Assembly (NCBI GenBank): GCA_003978395.1
Contig: QNZV01000057.1
Location: 1 to 7,172, forward strand
From: Sulfurovum sp.
Lineage (GTDB): Bacteria > Campylobacterota > Campylobacteria > Campylobacterales > Sulfurovaceae
Length of the DNA: 7,172 nucleotides
Direction: 5' to 3'
Shown: one piece after another, positions 1 through 6,296 of the stretch
How the letters are laid out: every line of letters begins with the position of its first letter
Position numbering within the stretch: the first letter of the stretch is position 1
Made by a program: the position numbers and the translations under genes
The notes under the pieces: generated by a model
What the model was told of the DNA's origin: nothing
Databases searched by the model: none
What the model saw: the letters and a program-made list of their open reading frames with translations, nothing else

Positions 1-162
1 TACACCTCTATTGTAGTGTAGCTCCAAATCAATACATGAACCTTTTAAAATAGTTGAATACTCTATACCGTTAACAGCATCCATTGCCATTACTTTTAGA
101 TTTTGGTCGATAATAAATGTACCAATAGCAACTAAAAAGAAGATTACTAAAGCACGCATCAT
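1..162 (-). CDS. lspA: Lipoprotein signal peptidase (signal peptidase II), N-terminal 54 residues, cut by window edge
   Basis: LspA is an inner-membrane aspartyl protease that removes signal peptides from prolipoproteins after diacylglyceryl modification of the lipobox cysteine. Only the first 54 codons are present. They show a first membrane segment (about residues 4-18) ending in I-I-D-Q (D19) followed by K23, and then the conserved H-Y-N-R-G-V block (residues 49-54) that in the family continues into A-F-S. The two catalytic aspartates lie further downstream, outside the window. The first ATG (162-160) overlaps the glmM stop as ATGA, which implies translational coupling. A second ATG follows directly at 159-157. 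The glmM-lspA order is known from Helicobacter and Campylobacter. The identification rests on a short fragment but is helped by this context. The lipoprotein at 6478 in the same window would be a substrate. Confidence 0.88.
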   Translation of the reverse strand, partial: MMRALVIFFLVAIGTFIIDQNLKVMAMDAVNGIEYSTILKGSCIDLELHYNRGV

Positions 163-1496
163 GCCAATGCCTTTTTAAAGAAACTAACTGTCTTATCCAT
201 CATAATATGTAAAGAGTGTTGCTCTTTTCCCTCTAAAAGAATACGCATAAGATTTTCTGTTCCTGAATAACGTACCAAATAACGCATCTCTTTTGACTCT
301 ATCTCTGCAAAAATTTCTTTGGCACCTTCAATCTCATCAATAGGAATTTTATGTGATATTTTTAAGTTAGCTTGCTCTTGAGGATAAAGTTCAAAAATAT
401 CAAACGCTTCACTTGCTGTTTTATTGGTCTCTATCATATACGCAAATGCTTGTAGTGCCGATACCAAACCATCACCTGTTTTTGCATAGTCAGAAAAGAT
501 TACATGTCCACTCTGTTCACCTCCAAAATTAGAACCAACTTTTTTCATCACTTCTAACACATGTTTGTCTCCTACATCGCTTCGTTCTAAAATAACTCCA
601 TGAGATAATAAATAATCCTCTAACCCTTTATTACTCATGACCGTAGCTACCACTTTATCATTTGTCAATTTTTTTTCATTTTTTAGATGAATAGCTAATG
701 CCCCAATAAGTTTATCTCCATCAACCACCTCTCCTTTCTCATCTACAATAACAATTCTATCAGCATCTCCATCAAGAGCAATTCCTATATCTGCACGAGT
801 TTCAATTACTTTTTGAGCTAAAATTTCAGGATGCATTGCTCCACAATTGGTATTGATATTGTATCCATCTGGTTCATTTGCAAGTTCAATAACATCTGCA
901 CCTAACTCTCGCAGAACAGTTGGAGCTACTATATAGGATGCACCATTTGCACAATCAACAACAATTCTTTTTCCATAAAGAGAATATTTTGAAGGAAAAG
1001 AGTTTTTAATATGAACAATATATCTACCCACAACATCATCAATTCGTTGAGAACGACCAATCTCTTTTTTGGTTACAAAAGCACTCTCGATACGGCTCAT
1101 ATTATTATAAATATTTTCTATCTCTTGTTCACAATCTTCTCCTAGCTTATTTCCTGTAGCACCAAAAAATTTAATACCATTATCATAATAGGGGTTATGA
1201 GAAGCAGTAATCATAATACCTGCATCACAACGCATATTTTCAGTAATAAAAGCAATAGCAGGAGTTGGCATAGGACCTATTTGAACCACATCAAAACCAA
1301 CAGCAGTCAAACCTGAGACCAATGCATTTTCTATCATATAGCCAGATTTTCTTGTATCTTTTCCAACTAAAATTTTATTGTATTTGCTTGTTTTTTTTAA
1401 ATGTATTCCTGCTGCTAGTGCTAAACGCATCACATTCATTGGATTTAATTTTCCTCCTGCTAATCCACGTACACCATCTGTTCCAAATAATTCCAT
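159..1496 (-). CDS. glmM: Phosphoglucosamine mutase
   Basis: GlmM is cytoplasmic and converts glucosamine-6-phosphate to glucosamine-1-phosphate, the step before GlmU on the route to UDP-GlcNAc for peptidoglycan and lipopolysaccharide. At 445 aa it is full length for the family. The landmarks are in order: N-terminal F-G-T-D-G-V-R-G (4-11), the phosphoserine loop T-A-S-H-N-P (97-102, catalytic S99), the metal-binding loop D-G-D-A-D-R (242-247), the sugar-binding loop G-E-Q-S-G-H (326-331), and the phosphate-binding loop R-Y-S-G-T-E-N (409-415). The ATG at 1496 is preceded by GAAGGA (1510-1505), and the protein begins at the usual family position. An extended -10 box lies just upstream at 1536-1528, and a 49-codon ORF ends 45 bases upstream, so glmM may be read from its own promoter, from the one before the small ORF, or both. 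It overlaps lspA by 4 bases. No missing residue or frameshift was seen. Confidence 0.97.
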   Translation of the reverse strand: MELFGTDGVRGLAGGKLNPMNVMRLALAAGIHLKKTSKYNKILVGKDTRKSGYMIENALVSGLTAVGFDVVQIGPMPTPAIAFITENMRCDAGIMITASHNPYYDNGIKFFGATGNKLGEDCEQEIENIYNNMSRIESAFVTKKEIGRSQRIDDVVGRYIVHIKNSFPSKYSLYGKRIVVDCANGASYIVAPTVLRELGADVIELANEPDGYNINTNCGAMHPEILAQKVIETRADIGIALDGDADRIVIVDEKGEVVDGDKLIGALAIHLKNEKKLTNDKVVATVMSNKGLEDYLLSHGVILERSDVGDKHVLEVMKKVGSNFGGEQSGHVIFSDYAKTGDGLVSALQAFAYMIETNKTASEAFDIFELYPQEQANLKISHKIPIDEIEGAKEIFAEIESKEMRYLVRYSGTENLMRILLEGKEQHSLHIMMDKTVSFFKKALA

Positions 1497-1527
1497 TCAT
1501 TTCTTCCTTCATCGATTTAAATGTAGA

Positions 1528-1536
1528 ATTCTAACA
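1528..1536 (-). promoter_or_regulatory. Candidate extended -10 promoter for glmM-lspA
   Basis: On the minus strand the sequence reads TG-T-TAGAAT, an extended -10 box with one mismatch to TATAAT. A start about 7 bases downstream (near 1521) would leave a leader of about 25 bases that includes the GAAGGA ribosome binding site. No good -35 hexamer is visible, which is usual for Campylobacterota sigma-70 promoters. The same context, TGTGTTAGARTT, recurs before the YkuD gene at about 6299-6309, which supports a real element. Not proven without transcript 5' ends. Confidence 0.5.
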
Positions 1537-1541
1537 CAGTT

Positions 1542-1691
1542 TTAACTGATTTCAATTAATCCAAAAATTATAATCATCATGATTTCTGTAGTCAAAGAGA
1601 TACGAATAACAGAAGAAGTTAGCGTTTTTTCATTTTTTAAACTGATAGCTGTCATGATTCCCATACTCACACCTATTATTGCTGGTCTCAT
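1542..1691 (-). CDS. Small hydrophobic protein of 49 aa, unknown function
   Basis: I do not recognise this protein. It is a 49-codon ORF with an ATG start and a well-placed GGAG (in AAGGAG, about 8 bases before the ATG). It begins M-R-P-A-I-I-G-V-S-M and ends G-L-I-E-I-S. Two hydrophobic stretches (about residues 4-17 and 36-47) flank a polar centre containing K-N-E-K and a single R, so a two-helix membrane hairpin or a loosely membrane-associated peptide is possible. It lies 45 bases upstream of glmM on the same strand, behind a TATAAT box at 1732-1727, so it would head a smORF-glmM-lspA transcript. The good ribosome binding site, hydrophobic composition and promoter favour a real gene. The short length, the lack of a recognised family and the AT-rich setting argue for caution. 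It could instead be a leader ORF or a chance ORF. Confidence 0.5.
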   Translation of the reverse strand: MRPAIIGVSMGIMTAISLKNEKTLTSSVIRISLTTEIMMIIIFGLIEIS

Positions 1692-1702
1692 CTCTAACTC
1701 CT

Positions 1703-1770
1703 TAATATTATTTAATAATTAATAATATTATACAACATTAAAACTTAAAGTTTATTAATATTATAAAACA
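1703..1770. repeat. AT-rich inverted and direct repeats in the divergent control region
   Basis: A 10-base perfect inverted repeat, TAATATTATT (1703-1712) and AATAATATTA (1721-1730), has an 8-base spacer. The right arm overlaps a direct repeat, TAATATTATACAACA (1723-1737), which matches TAATATTATAAAACA (1756-1770) at 14 of 15 positions, offset by 33 bases or about three helical turns. The tract lies between the start of the 49-aa ORF and thrS. It may be a regulator or nucleoid-protein binding region, but in such AT-rich DNA some of this repetition is expected by chance. Confidence 0.35.
1727..1732 (-). promoter_or_regulatory. Candidate -10 box for the 49-aa ORF and glmM-lspA
   Basis: The minus strand carries a perfect TATAAT 35 bases before the small-ORF ATG. 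A start near 1720 would leave a leader of about 30 bases ending in the AAGGAG site. A second perfect TATAAT on the same strand lies at 1765-1760, inside the second copy of an AT-rich direct repeat. The surroundings are almost pure AT, so chance matches are likely, and the position relative to the ribosome binding site is the main support. Confidence 0.4.
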
Positions 1771-1784
1771 GTTTATGTTACACA

Positions 1785-1804
1785 TTAAGAGGCTAACCTC
1801 TTAA
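1785..1804. promoter_or_regulatory. Perfect 8-bp inverted repeat upstream of the thrS -10 box (possible operator)
   Basis: TTAAGAGG (1785-1792), spacer CTAA, CCTCTTAA (1797-1804). It ends 11 bases before the thrS TATAAT, so it covers the -35 region. There is no T-run on either side (GATAAAAAAG to the right; TGTGTAAC when read leftwards), so it does not look like an intrinsic terminator. If transcription starts after the TATAAT at 1816, the repeat is not in the mRNA and would act as DNA, for example as a repressor or activator site. If an upstream promoter is used, it would be a 5' leader hairpin. It contains the only GC-rich bases in an otherwise AT-only stretch. Confidence 0.45.
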
Positions 1805-1815
1805 GATAAAAAAGC

Positions 1816-1821
1816 TATAAT
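1816..1821 (+). promoter_or_regulatory. Candidate -10 box for thrS-infC
   Basis: A perfect TATAAT, placed so that transcription would start near 1828 and leave a leader of about 30 bases ending in the AAAAGG site. There is no recognisable -35 hexamer at the expected distance (about 1793-1798), where the inverted repeat sits instead. No T-box-like, attenuator-like or E. coli-type operator hairpin structure fits into so short a leader. Confidence 0.55.
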
Positions 1822-1845
1822 ACGTGAATTAATTATATAGATAGC

Positions 1846-1860
1846 AAAAGGCTTATTTTG
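1846..1860 (+). promoter_or_regulatory. Ribosome binding site and TTG start of thrS
   Basis: AAAAGG (1846-1851) lies 6 bases before TTG (1858-1860). An in-frame TGA at 1825-1827 limits how far upstream the gene can begin. The first in-frame ATG is codon 50, which would delete the editing-domain histidines H44 and H48, so TTG is the best start. The same AAAAGG with the same 6-base spacing precedes the lipoprotein gene at 6478. Confidence 0.8.
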
Positions 1861-3672
1861 AGTGAAAATTTAATCGGTTATATTGACAACCAAGGAAACA
1901 TTATAGATACACAGAGTGCAGGAGAAAACTGCAATGCAAGAGCAATTGAATATGATAATTCAGAGGCTTCTTTAGAAATTGTAAGACACTCAACAGCACA
2001 CCTAATGGCACAAGCAATTACTGAACTCTATACCAATGCTAAATTTTTTGTAGGACCAAATGTAGATGAAGGATTCTATTATGATTTTAGAGTTGATGAA
2101 AAAATTGGCGAAGAGGATTTAAAGAAAATAGAAAAAAAGATGAAAGAACTCATCAAAAAGAAACACAAAATAGAAAAGTACGAAATTACAAAGGAAGAAG
2201 CATTAATAAAGTTTGCTAATGATGACCTAAAACAAGCCGTACTAACAAGAATTCCAGATGGTATTGTTTCTGTTTATAAACAAGGAGATTTCGAAGATTT
2301 ATGTCAAGGACCTCATGTTCCTGCTCTTCGTTTTTTACATAATTTTAAATTAACACGTGTTGCAGGTGCTTATCTTGGTGGCGATGAGAAAGCAGAGATG
2401 TTAACACGTATATATGGTATTGCTTTTGCTGATAAAGAGGCACTAAAAGCATATATGAAGATGATGGAAGAGGCAAAAAAACGTGACCATAGAAAAATTG
2501 GAGCAGAGATGGAACTCTTTATGTTCAATGAAGAGTCAGGAGCAGGACTTCCATTTTGGATGCCAAACGGTTCACGCCTACGTCACAAATTAGAGACGAT
2601 TTTACATAAAGCACACAGAACAAGAGGTTATGAACCTGTTCGTGGACCTGAAATCTTAAAAGCCGATATGTGGAGAACCTCTGGACACTACGCTTGTTAT
2701 GGCGAGAATATGTATCTAACTACTATTGATGACCAAGAGTATGGTGTTAAACCAATGAACTGTATTGGTCATATTCAGATATTTAAACAGAGTGGAAAAT
2801 CTTACCGTGATTTACCTGTAAAATATTATGAATATGGAGTTGTTCATCGTCATGAAAAATCGGGTGCATTACATGGTCTTTTTAGAGTTCGTGAGTTTAC
2901 ACAAGATGATGCACATATTTTCTGTGCACCTAACCAAATAGCATCTGAGGTTATTGAAATTGTTGAATTTGTAGATTCTGTTATGAAACTCTTTAACTTT
3001 GAATATAGTATGGAAATCTCAACCAAACCCGAAAAAGCAATTGGCGAAGATGCTGTTTGGGAATTGGCAACACAAGGGCTAAAAGATGCACTTGATGAGA
3101 ATAATTTACCATATACTATTGATGAAGGTGGTGGAGCATTTTATGGACCTAAAATTGATATTAAGATTACCGATGCCATTGGAAGAAAATGGCAATGTGG
3201 AACAATTCAAGTAGATTTTAACCTTCCAGAGCGATTTGAAGTTGAGTATGTAGATGAAGATAATATCCGAAAACAGCCTGTTATGATTCACCGAGCTATT
3301 CTTGGGTCATTTGAGCGATTTATTGGAATTTTAACAGAACACTATGCAGGAGAGTTCCCACTCTTCTTAGCACCAACACAAGTTATTTTTGTACCAATTT
3401 CTGATAGCCATGTAGCCTATGCAAAAGAGCTTAAAAAAGAGCTAATGAAGATAGAGATTGATTGTGAAATTTTTGATAAAAATGACTCTTTGAACAAACG
3501 AGTACGAAATGCAGAGAAGCAAAGAGTCCCTTATGTGGTTATTGTGGGAGATGAAGAGATTGAACATAAAACTGTAGCAATTAGAAATAGACGAAAAAAA
3601 GAACAATATAATCTTTCTTTTGATAAATTTATGATAGAATTAAGTCAACAATTAAATGAAGGTAAAATTTGA
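1858..3672 (+). CDS. thrS: Threonyl-tRNA synthetase lacking a full TGS domain
   Basis: This class II synthetase charges tRNA-Thr in the cytoplasm and edits mischarged Ser-tRNA-Thr. At 604 aa it is shorter than the 642 aa of E. coli, with the loss at the N-terminus. Residues 1-35 are only a remnant of the TGS domain, as is known in Campylobacter and Helicobacter. The editing domain has H44-x3-H48 and C149-Q-G-P-H153, all four expected residues. The catalytic core carries the zinc ligands C302 (in P-M-N-C-I-G-H), H353 (in D-D-A-H-I-F) and H478 (in M-I-H-R-A). Motif 2 spans about 323-355 and motif 3 about 476-492. The anticodon-binding domain is about 505-600. It starts at TTG, and its stop overlaps the infC start as TTGA, so the two are co-translated. 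No truncation or frameshift was seen. Confidence 0.97.
   Translation: MSENLIGYIDNQGNIIDTQSAGENCNARAIEYDNSEASLEIVRHSTAHLMAQAITELYTNAKFFVGPNVDEGFYYDFRVDEKIGEEDLKKIEKKMKELIKKKHKIEKYEITKEEALIKFANDDLKQAVLTRIPDGIVSVYKQGDFEDLCQGPHVPALRFLHNFKLTRVAGAYLGGDEKAEMLTRIYGIAFADKEALKAYMKMMEEAKKRDHRKIGAEMELFMFNEESGAGLPFWMPNGSRLRHKLETILHKAHRTRGYEPVRGPEILKADMWRTSGHYACYGENMYLTTIDDQEYGVKPMNCIGHIQIFKQSGKSYRDLPVKYYEYGVVHRHEKSGALHGLFRVREFTQDDAHIFCAPNQIASEVIEIVEFVDSVMKLFNFEYSMEISTKPEKAIGEDAVWELATQGLKDALDENNLPYTIDEGGGAFYGPKIDIKITDAIGRKWQCGTIQVDFNLPERFEVEYVDEDNIRKQPVMIHRAILGSFERFIGILTEHYAGEFPLFLAPTQVIFVPISDSHVAYAKELKKELMKIEIDCEIFDKNDSLNKRVRNAEKQRVPYVVIVGDEEIEHKTVAIRNRRKKEQYNLSFDKFMIELSQQLNEGKI
3659..3671 (+). promoter_or_regulatory. 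Ribosome binding site and TTG start of infC
   Basis: AAGG (3659-3662) inside the last thrS codons lies 6 bases before TTG (3669-3671). An in-frame TAA at 3663-3665 excludes any earlier start. The next in-frame ATG (3726, codon 20) has no Shine-Dalgarno sequence in front of it. TTG overlaps the thrS TGA, so ribosomes finishing thrS can restart here. Confidence 0.75.
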
Positions 3673-4220
3673 GTAGACAAAACAACAGAAATAATAGAGG
3701 AAGAAAAAAACCAGACGACACCATTATGAATGATAAAATCAGAGCCTTTGAACTTCGTGTTCTTGGCGATGATGGTGAACAATTTGGAATTATTTCTCGA
3801 GATGAAGCTTTAAAAATTGCTGATGATAAAGGTCTTGACTTGGTGCTTATGTCACCAAATGCAAAACCACCTGTAGCCAAAATGATGGACTATGGTAAAT
3901 ATAAGTATGAGCTTGAAAAGAAGAAAAAAGAGGCAAGGAAAAATCAAAAAATCATTGATGTAAAAGAGGTTAAATTCTCTTGTAAAATTGCTGATGGAGA
4001 TATTGCATATAAAGTTAAACATGCTAGAGAGTTCCTTCAAGATGGAAAACATGTTAAACTAAGAGTATTTTTACGTGGACGTGAAATGGCAAATCCTGAA
4101 TGGGGTGTTGATGTTCTTAATCGTGTATGGCCAATGCTCGAAGATGTTGGTGTACTTGAACAGACAGCTAGGCGTGATGGTCGTTATGTCAATATGTATG
4201 TAACTCCTATTAAAAAATAA
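3669..4220 (+). CDS. infC: Translation initiation factor IF-3
   Basis: IF-3 binds the 30S subunit, blocks premature 50S joining and checks the start codon and initiator tRNA. The 183-aa protein has a short basic, asparagine-rich N-terminal extension (about 2-17). This is followed by the N-domain, starting at I-M-N-D-K-I-R-A (19-26), and the family signature K-M-M-D-Y-G-K-Y-K-Y (71-80) with a lysine-rich linker helix (about 77-97). The C-domain (about 98-183) includes K-V-K-H-A-R (115-120), the F-L-R-G-R-E-M loop (134-140) and the R-Y-V-N-M-Y-V-T-P end. It starts with TTG, a codon class that IF-3 itself discriminates against; E. coli infC uses AUU for autoregulation, so an analogous control is conceivable. 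It is the last gene of the thrS-infC unit. The usual partners rpmI and rplT do not follow. Confidence 0.97.
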   Translation: MSRQNNRNNRGRKKPDDTIMNDKIRAFELRVLGDDGEQFGIISRDEALKIADDKGLDLVLMSPNAKPPVAKMMDYGKYKYELEKKKKEARKNQKIIDVKEVKFSCKIADGDIAYKVKHAREFLQDGKHVKLRVFLRGREMANPEWGVDVLNRVWPMLEDVGVLEQTARRDGRYVNMYVTPIKK

Positions 4221-4240
4221 TTTTCATCCTCTTTCTCTAT

Positions 4241-4275
4241 AAGAATCCTTTAACGTTAAAGGATTCTTTATTAAA
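4241..4275 (+). terminator. Intrinsic terminator of thrS-infC
   Basis: A perfect 28-base palindrome (4241-4268) has arm AAGAATCCTTTAAC directly followed by its reverse complement. This folds into a 12-bp stem with a 4-base ACGT loop. The descending arm runs into TTCTTTATT, giving a modest U-rich tail, and the hairpin starts 20 bases after the infC stop. A-rich sequence is lacking on the left flank, so it works mainly in the plus direction. Confidence 0.85.
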
Positions 4276-4307
4276 ATAATTTACTCCACTCTTATCTAAG
4301 GAATATT

Positions 4308-5774
4308 ATGAAAAAATTTCTACTTATACTCACATCTACAATAGCACTTTGGGCATTTTTAACATTTATTATAGGAAATCAAACCCAAGAAGAGCTTCAA
4401 AACTATATTAATAAATCCAATAAACTTTACGCCAATAATGGTATACAGTTAAAACTAAAAAATTACAAAAAATCTTTTTTTAACTCAACAGCTGAAATAG
4501 AAATTAATTTTTTAGACCCTAAAATAGTGAAAGTCCTAAAAAAAGAGTATGCACTTCCTTTAAAAATGAATTACATAATTGAACATGGTCCTCTCTTTTT
4601 TCAAAATGGTTTAGGAGTAGGTTTATCAAAGATTCATAATGAGTTACTTTTAAGCTCTCTATTTAAAGAGGATGCTAAAAAAGAGTTTTTATCACTGGTT
4701 AAAGGGGATATAAACTTAAAAACAGAGATGGCACTATCTTTCTCTAAAAAACTAAACTATAAAATAGAGAGTGATGAAGTAACTGTTAAAAAAGATAAAA
4801 AAACTTTGCATATTAGTCCATTAATAGTGGAAGGTGCAAGTGATATTGAAACATTTAAAGGTGATGGGACAATAAAAGTTGCAAAACTTGAACTAAAAGA
4901 AGATAATAGCAACAATGGTATAGAGCTAACAAATCTTTTGGTAGATATGAAGATTGATGAGATATTTAAGGAGAGCTTGCTTTTTGGAGATTTTAAATTT
5001 TCAGTTGAGAAAATGATTGTAAAAGATGAAATGAATCAAAACCTTAAAGATATTAATATTGCTCTTGATGGAACAATGTCAAACAAAAGAGTTAGCAAAG
5101 ATACAATGAACAGCTCTTTTACAGGAGCAATAAATTTAGCCAATACTCAATTACCAAAAGAGTTTAAAGAACTAGAGAGTGTGAATATTAGCATGAAGAT
5201 GAAAGAGTTAGGAGTAGAAGGGATGTCTGAATTTCAACAAATAGCTCAAGATATGCAAAAAGAACAAAATAATCTTATTCATAAACTTCAAACGCAAAAA
5301 CCAGAAGAGATGAAAGCAACATTCAAAGAGCTTGAAAATTTAGAAGAAAAAGTAGTAACTAAACTTATATATTCCCTAAATAAACTTCTAGTCAAAGATA
5401 AAACAACTATCTCTTATGGGATTAATATAAATACAAAAGATAAACAGACAAGTGAAGCTTTTTTAGAGATTGGATATGCTGGAGATATTGAGTTTAAAGG
5501 AAAAATTGAAGAGTTAATCAGAAAAATGAAAGCTCAACTCTTCTCCTTGATAAATCTAAAAGTAAATATTAGTTTAAATAAAAAACATTTACCTCTTTTA
5601 CCTATTCCAATGTTAAAACAACAAATTCAAATGGGTGTAGCACAAGGTTTCGTAAAAGAGAATAATAGCTCTTATATTTTAGATGGATATTATAAAAACA
5701 GAGAGCTTATGGTTAACGACAACAACTTAACTTCTACTGTTTTACCTCTATTAATGATGTTAACAGCTCACTAA
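4308..5774 (+). CDS. DUF945 / YdgA-family membrane-anchored protein
   Basis: A 488-aa protein resembling the DUF945 family (E. coli YdgA, about 500 aa), whose molecular function is not established. There is a single N-terminal hydrophobic segment (about 4-23) with no clear cleavage site, so it is probably an inner-membrane anchor with the bulk in the periplasm. Family-like features are N-Y-K-K-S-F-F-N-S (52-60, compare Y-H-R-G-V-F-S in YdgA), E-H-G-P (92-95, compare D-H-G-P), long stretches of alternating beta-type sequence, a helical charged region at about 305-350 (Q- and E-rich, possible coiled coil), and a C-terminal Y-I-L-D-G-Y-Y-K-N-R-E-L block (456-467) like the Y-A-N-G-Q-I-T-L-N-G end of YdgA. 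The ATG has AAGGA (4298-4302) 5 bases upstream. It starts 87 bases after infC, beyond the terminator, so it is probably a separate transcript. Its promoter may be TAAAAT at 4272-4277, a weak match. Confidence 0.85.
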   Translation: MKKFLLILTSTIALWAFLTFIIGNQTQEELQNYINKSNKLYANNGIQLKLKNYKKSFFNSTAEIEINFLDPKIVKVLKKEYALPLKMNYIIEHGPLFFQNGLGVGLSKIHNELLLSSLFKEDAKKEFLSLVKGDINLKTEMALSFSKKLNYKIESDEVTVKKDKKTLHISPLIVEGASDIETFKGDGTIKVAKLELKEDNSNNGIELTNLLVDMKIDEIFKESLLFGDFKFSVEKMIVKDEMNQNLKDINIALDGTMSNKRVSKDTMNSSFTGAINLANTQLPKEFKELESVNISMKMKELGVEGMSEFQQIAQDMQKEQNNLIHKLQTQKPEEMKATFKELENLEEKVVTKLIYSLNKLLVKDKTTISYGININTKDKQTSEAFLEIGYAGDIEFKGKIEELIRKMKAQLFSLINLKVNISLNKKHLPLLPIPMLKQQIQMGVAQGFVKENNSSYILDGYYKNRELMVNDNNLTSTVLPLLMMLTAH

Positions 5775-5775
5775 C

Positions 5776-6273
5776 TTAAGGAACAATGGTGATTGGAGTA
5801 CCATCGAGTACTCTATCCCAAACCTCTTCCATATCATCATTACTCATAGCGATACACCCCTCTGTCCAATCAACCAACATAGGTAACCAATCTCCAAGAG
5901 GAGAGAGAGACCACATATTTGGTGTTCCATGAATCATAATCATTCCTCCTGCACTCATTCCAAACTTTTTAGCATACTCTTTATCCTTACTATTTGGATA
6001 AGATATATGAATAGATTTGTTATAGCGTGAACTTAACTGTCGCCAATCTAAACGATACGTTCCCTCAGGCGTTCTCATATCTCCCTCAAAAGCTTTTGCA
6101 CCTGTAGCTTCTTGTCCTAAAGAGACATGATACCTATATAAAACCTCTCCTGCACTATAAAGATAGAGCATTCGTGTTGATTTTTTCAAGATGACTCTAT
6201 CTGCTAATATAATTGTTTCAGCAAATAGGGAGGATAAAAGAGTAAAAGAGAGAAGAACAAAAGCTTTAATCAT
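5776..6273 (-). CDS. Secreted L,D-transpeptidase-family (YkuD/ErfK) protein
   Basis: Enzymes with this fold act on peptidoglycan stem peptides in the periplasm, as L,D-transpeptidases (3-3 crosslinks or lipoprotein attachment) or as L,D-carboxypeptidases such as Helicobacter Csd6 and Campylobacter Pgp2. The 165-aa protein has a signal peptide (1-18, ending S-L-F-A before E19) and then essentially only a YkuD domain. Visible family marks are R-T-P-E-G-T-Y-R-L (67-75), M-I-H-G-T-P (113-118, H115), and the nucleophile motif D-W-T-E-G-C-I-A-M-S-N (135-145, C140). Glutamate occupies the variable position before G-C. No LysM or other binding domain is present, and it is much shorter than Csd6 (about 330 aa), so the exact reaction and substrate are open. 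The ATG has AAGGA (6284-6280) 6 bases upstream. Its stop is 1 base from the stop of the convergent DUF945 gene, and no terminator is seen between them. Confidence 0.92.
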   Translation of the reverse strand: MIKAFVLLSFTLLSSLFAETIILADRVILKKSTRMLYLYSAGEVLYRYHVSLGQEATGAKAFEGDMRTPEGTYRLDWRQLSSRYNKSIHISYPNSKDKEYAKKFGMSAGGMIMIHGTPNMWSLSPLGDWLPMLVDWTEGCIAMSNDDMEEVWDRVLDGTPITIVP

Positions 6274-6296
6274 GGCTATTCCTTAAATTTATTCAT

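Noticed and set aside
1322..1534. A 70-codon plus-strand ORF antisense to the start of glmM
   Set aside because: It lies almost entirely opposite conserved glmM coding sequence, has a biased F/L/S composition typical of antisense translation of AT-rich genes, and has no supported ribosome binding site.
1785..1804. The inverted repeat as a Rho-independent terminator
   Set aside because: There is no T-tract after the stem in either direction, and no gene ends next to it on either strand.
3106..3291. A 61-codon minus-strand ORF inside thrS
   Set aside because: It is opposite the conserved catalytic core of thrS and has no family resemblance or promoter.
3723..3728. ATT-ATG at infC codons 19-20 as an alternative start resembling the E. 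coli AUU start
   Set aside because: No Shine-Dalgarno sequence lies at a proper distance, whereas the TTG at 3669 has AAGG 6 bases upstream and overlaps the thrS stop.
3629..4052. Two minus-strand ORFs (83 and 66 codons) opposite the thrS-infC junction and infC
   Set aside because: Both are shadows of well-supported coding sequence, and their F/L/S-rich translations reflect the lysine-rich sense strand.
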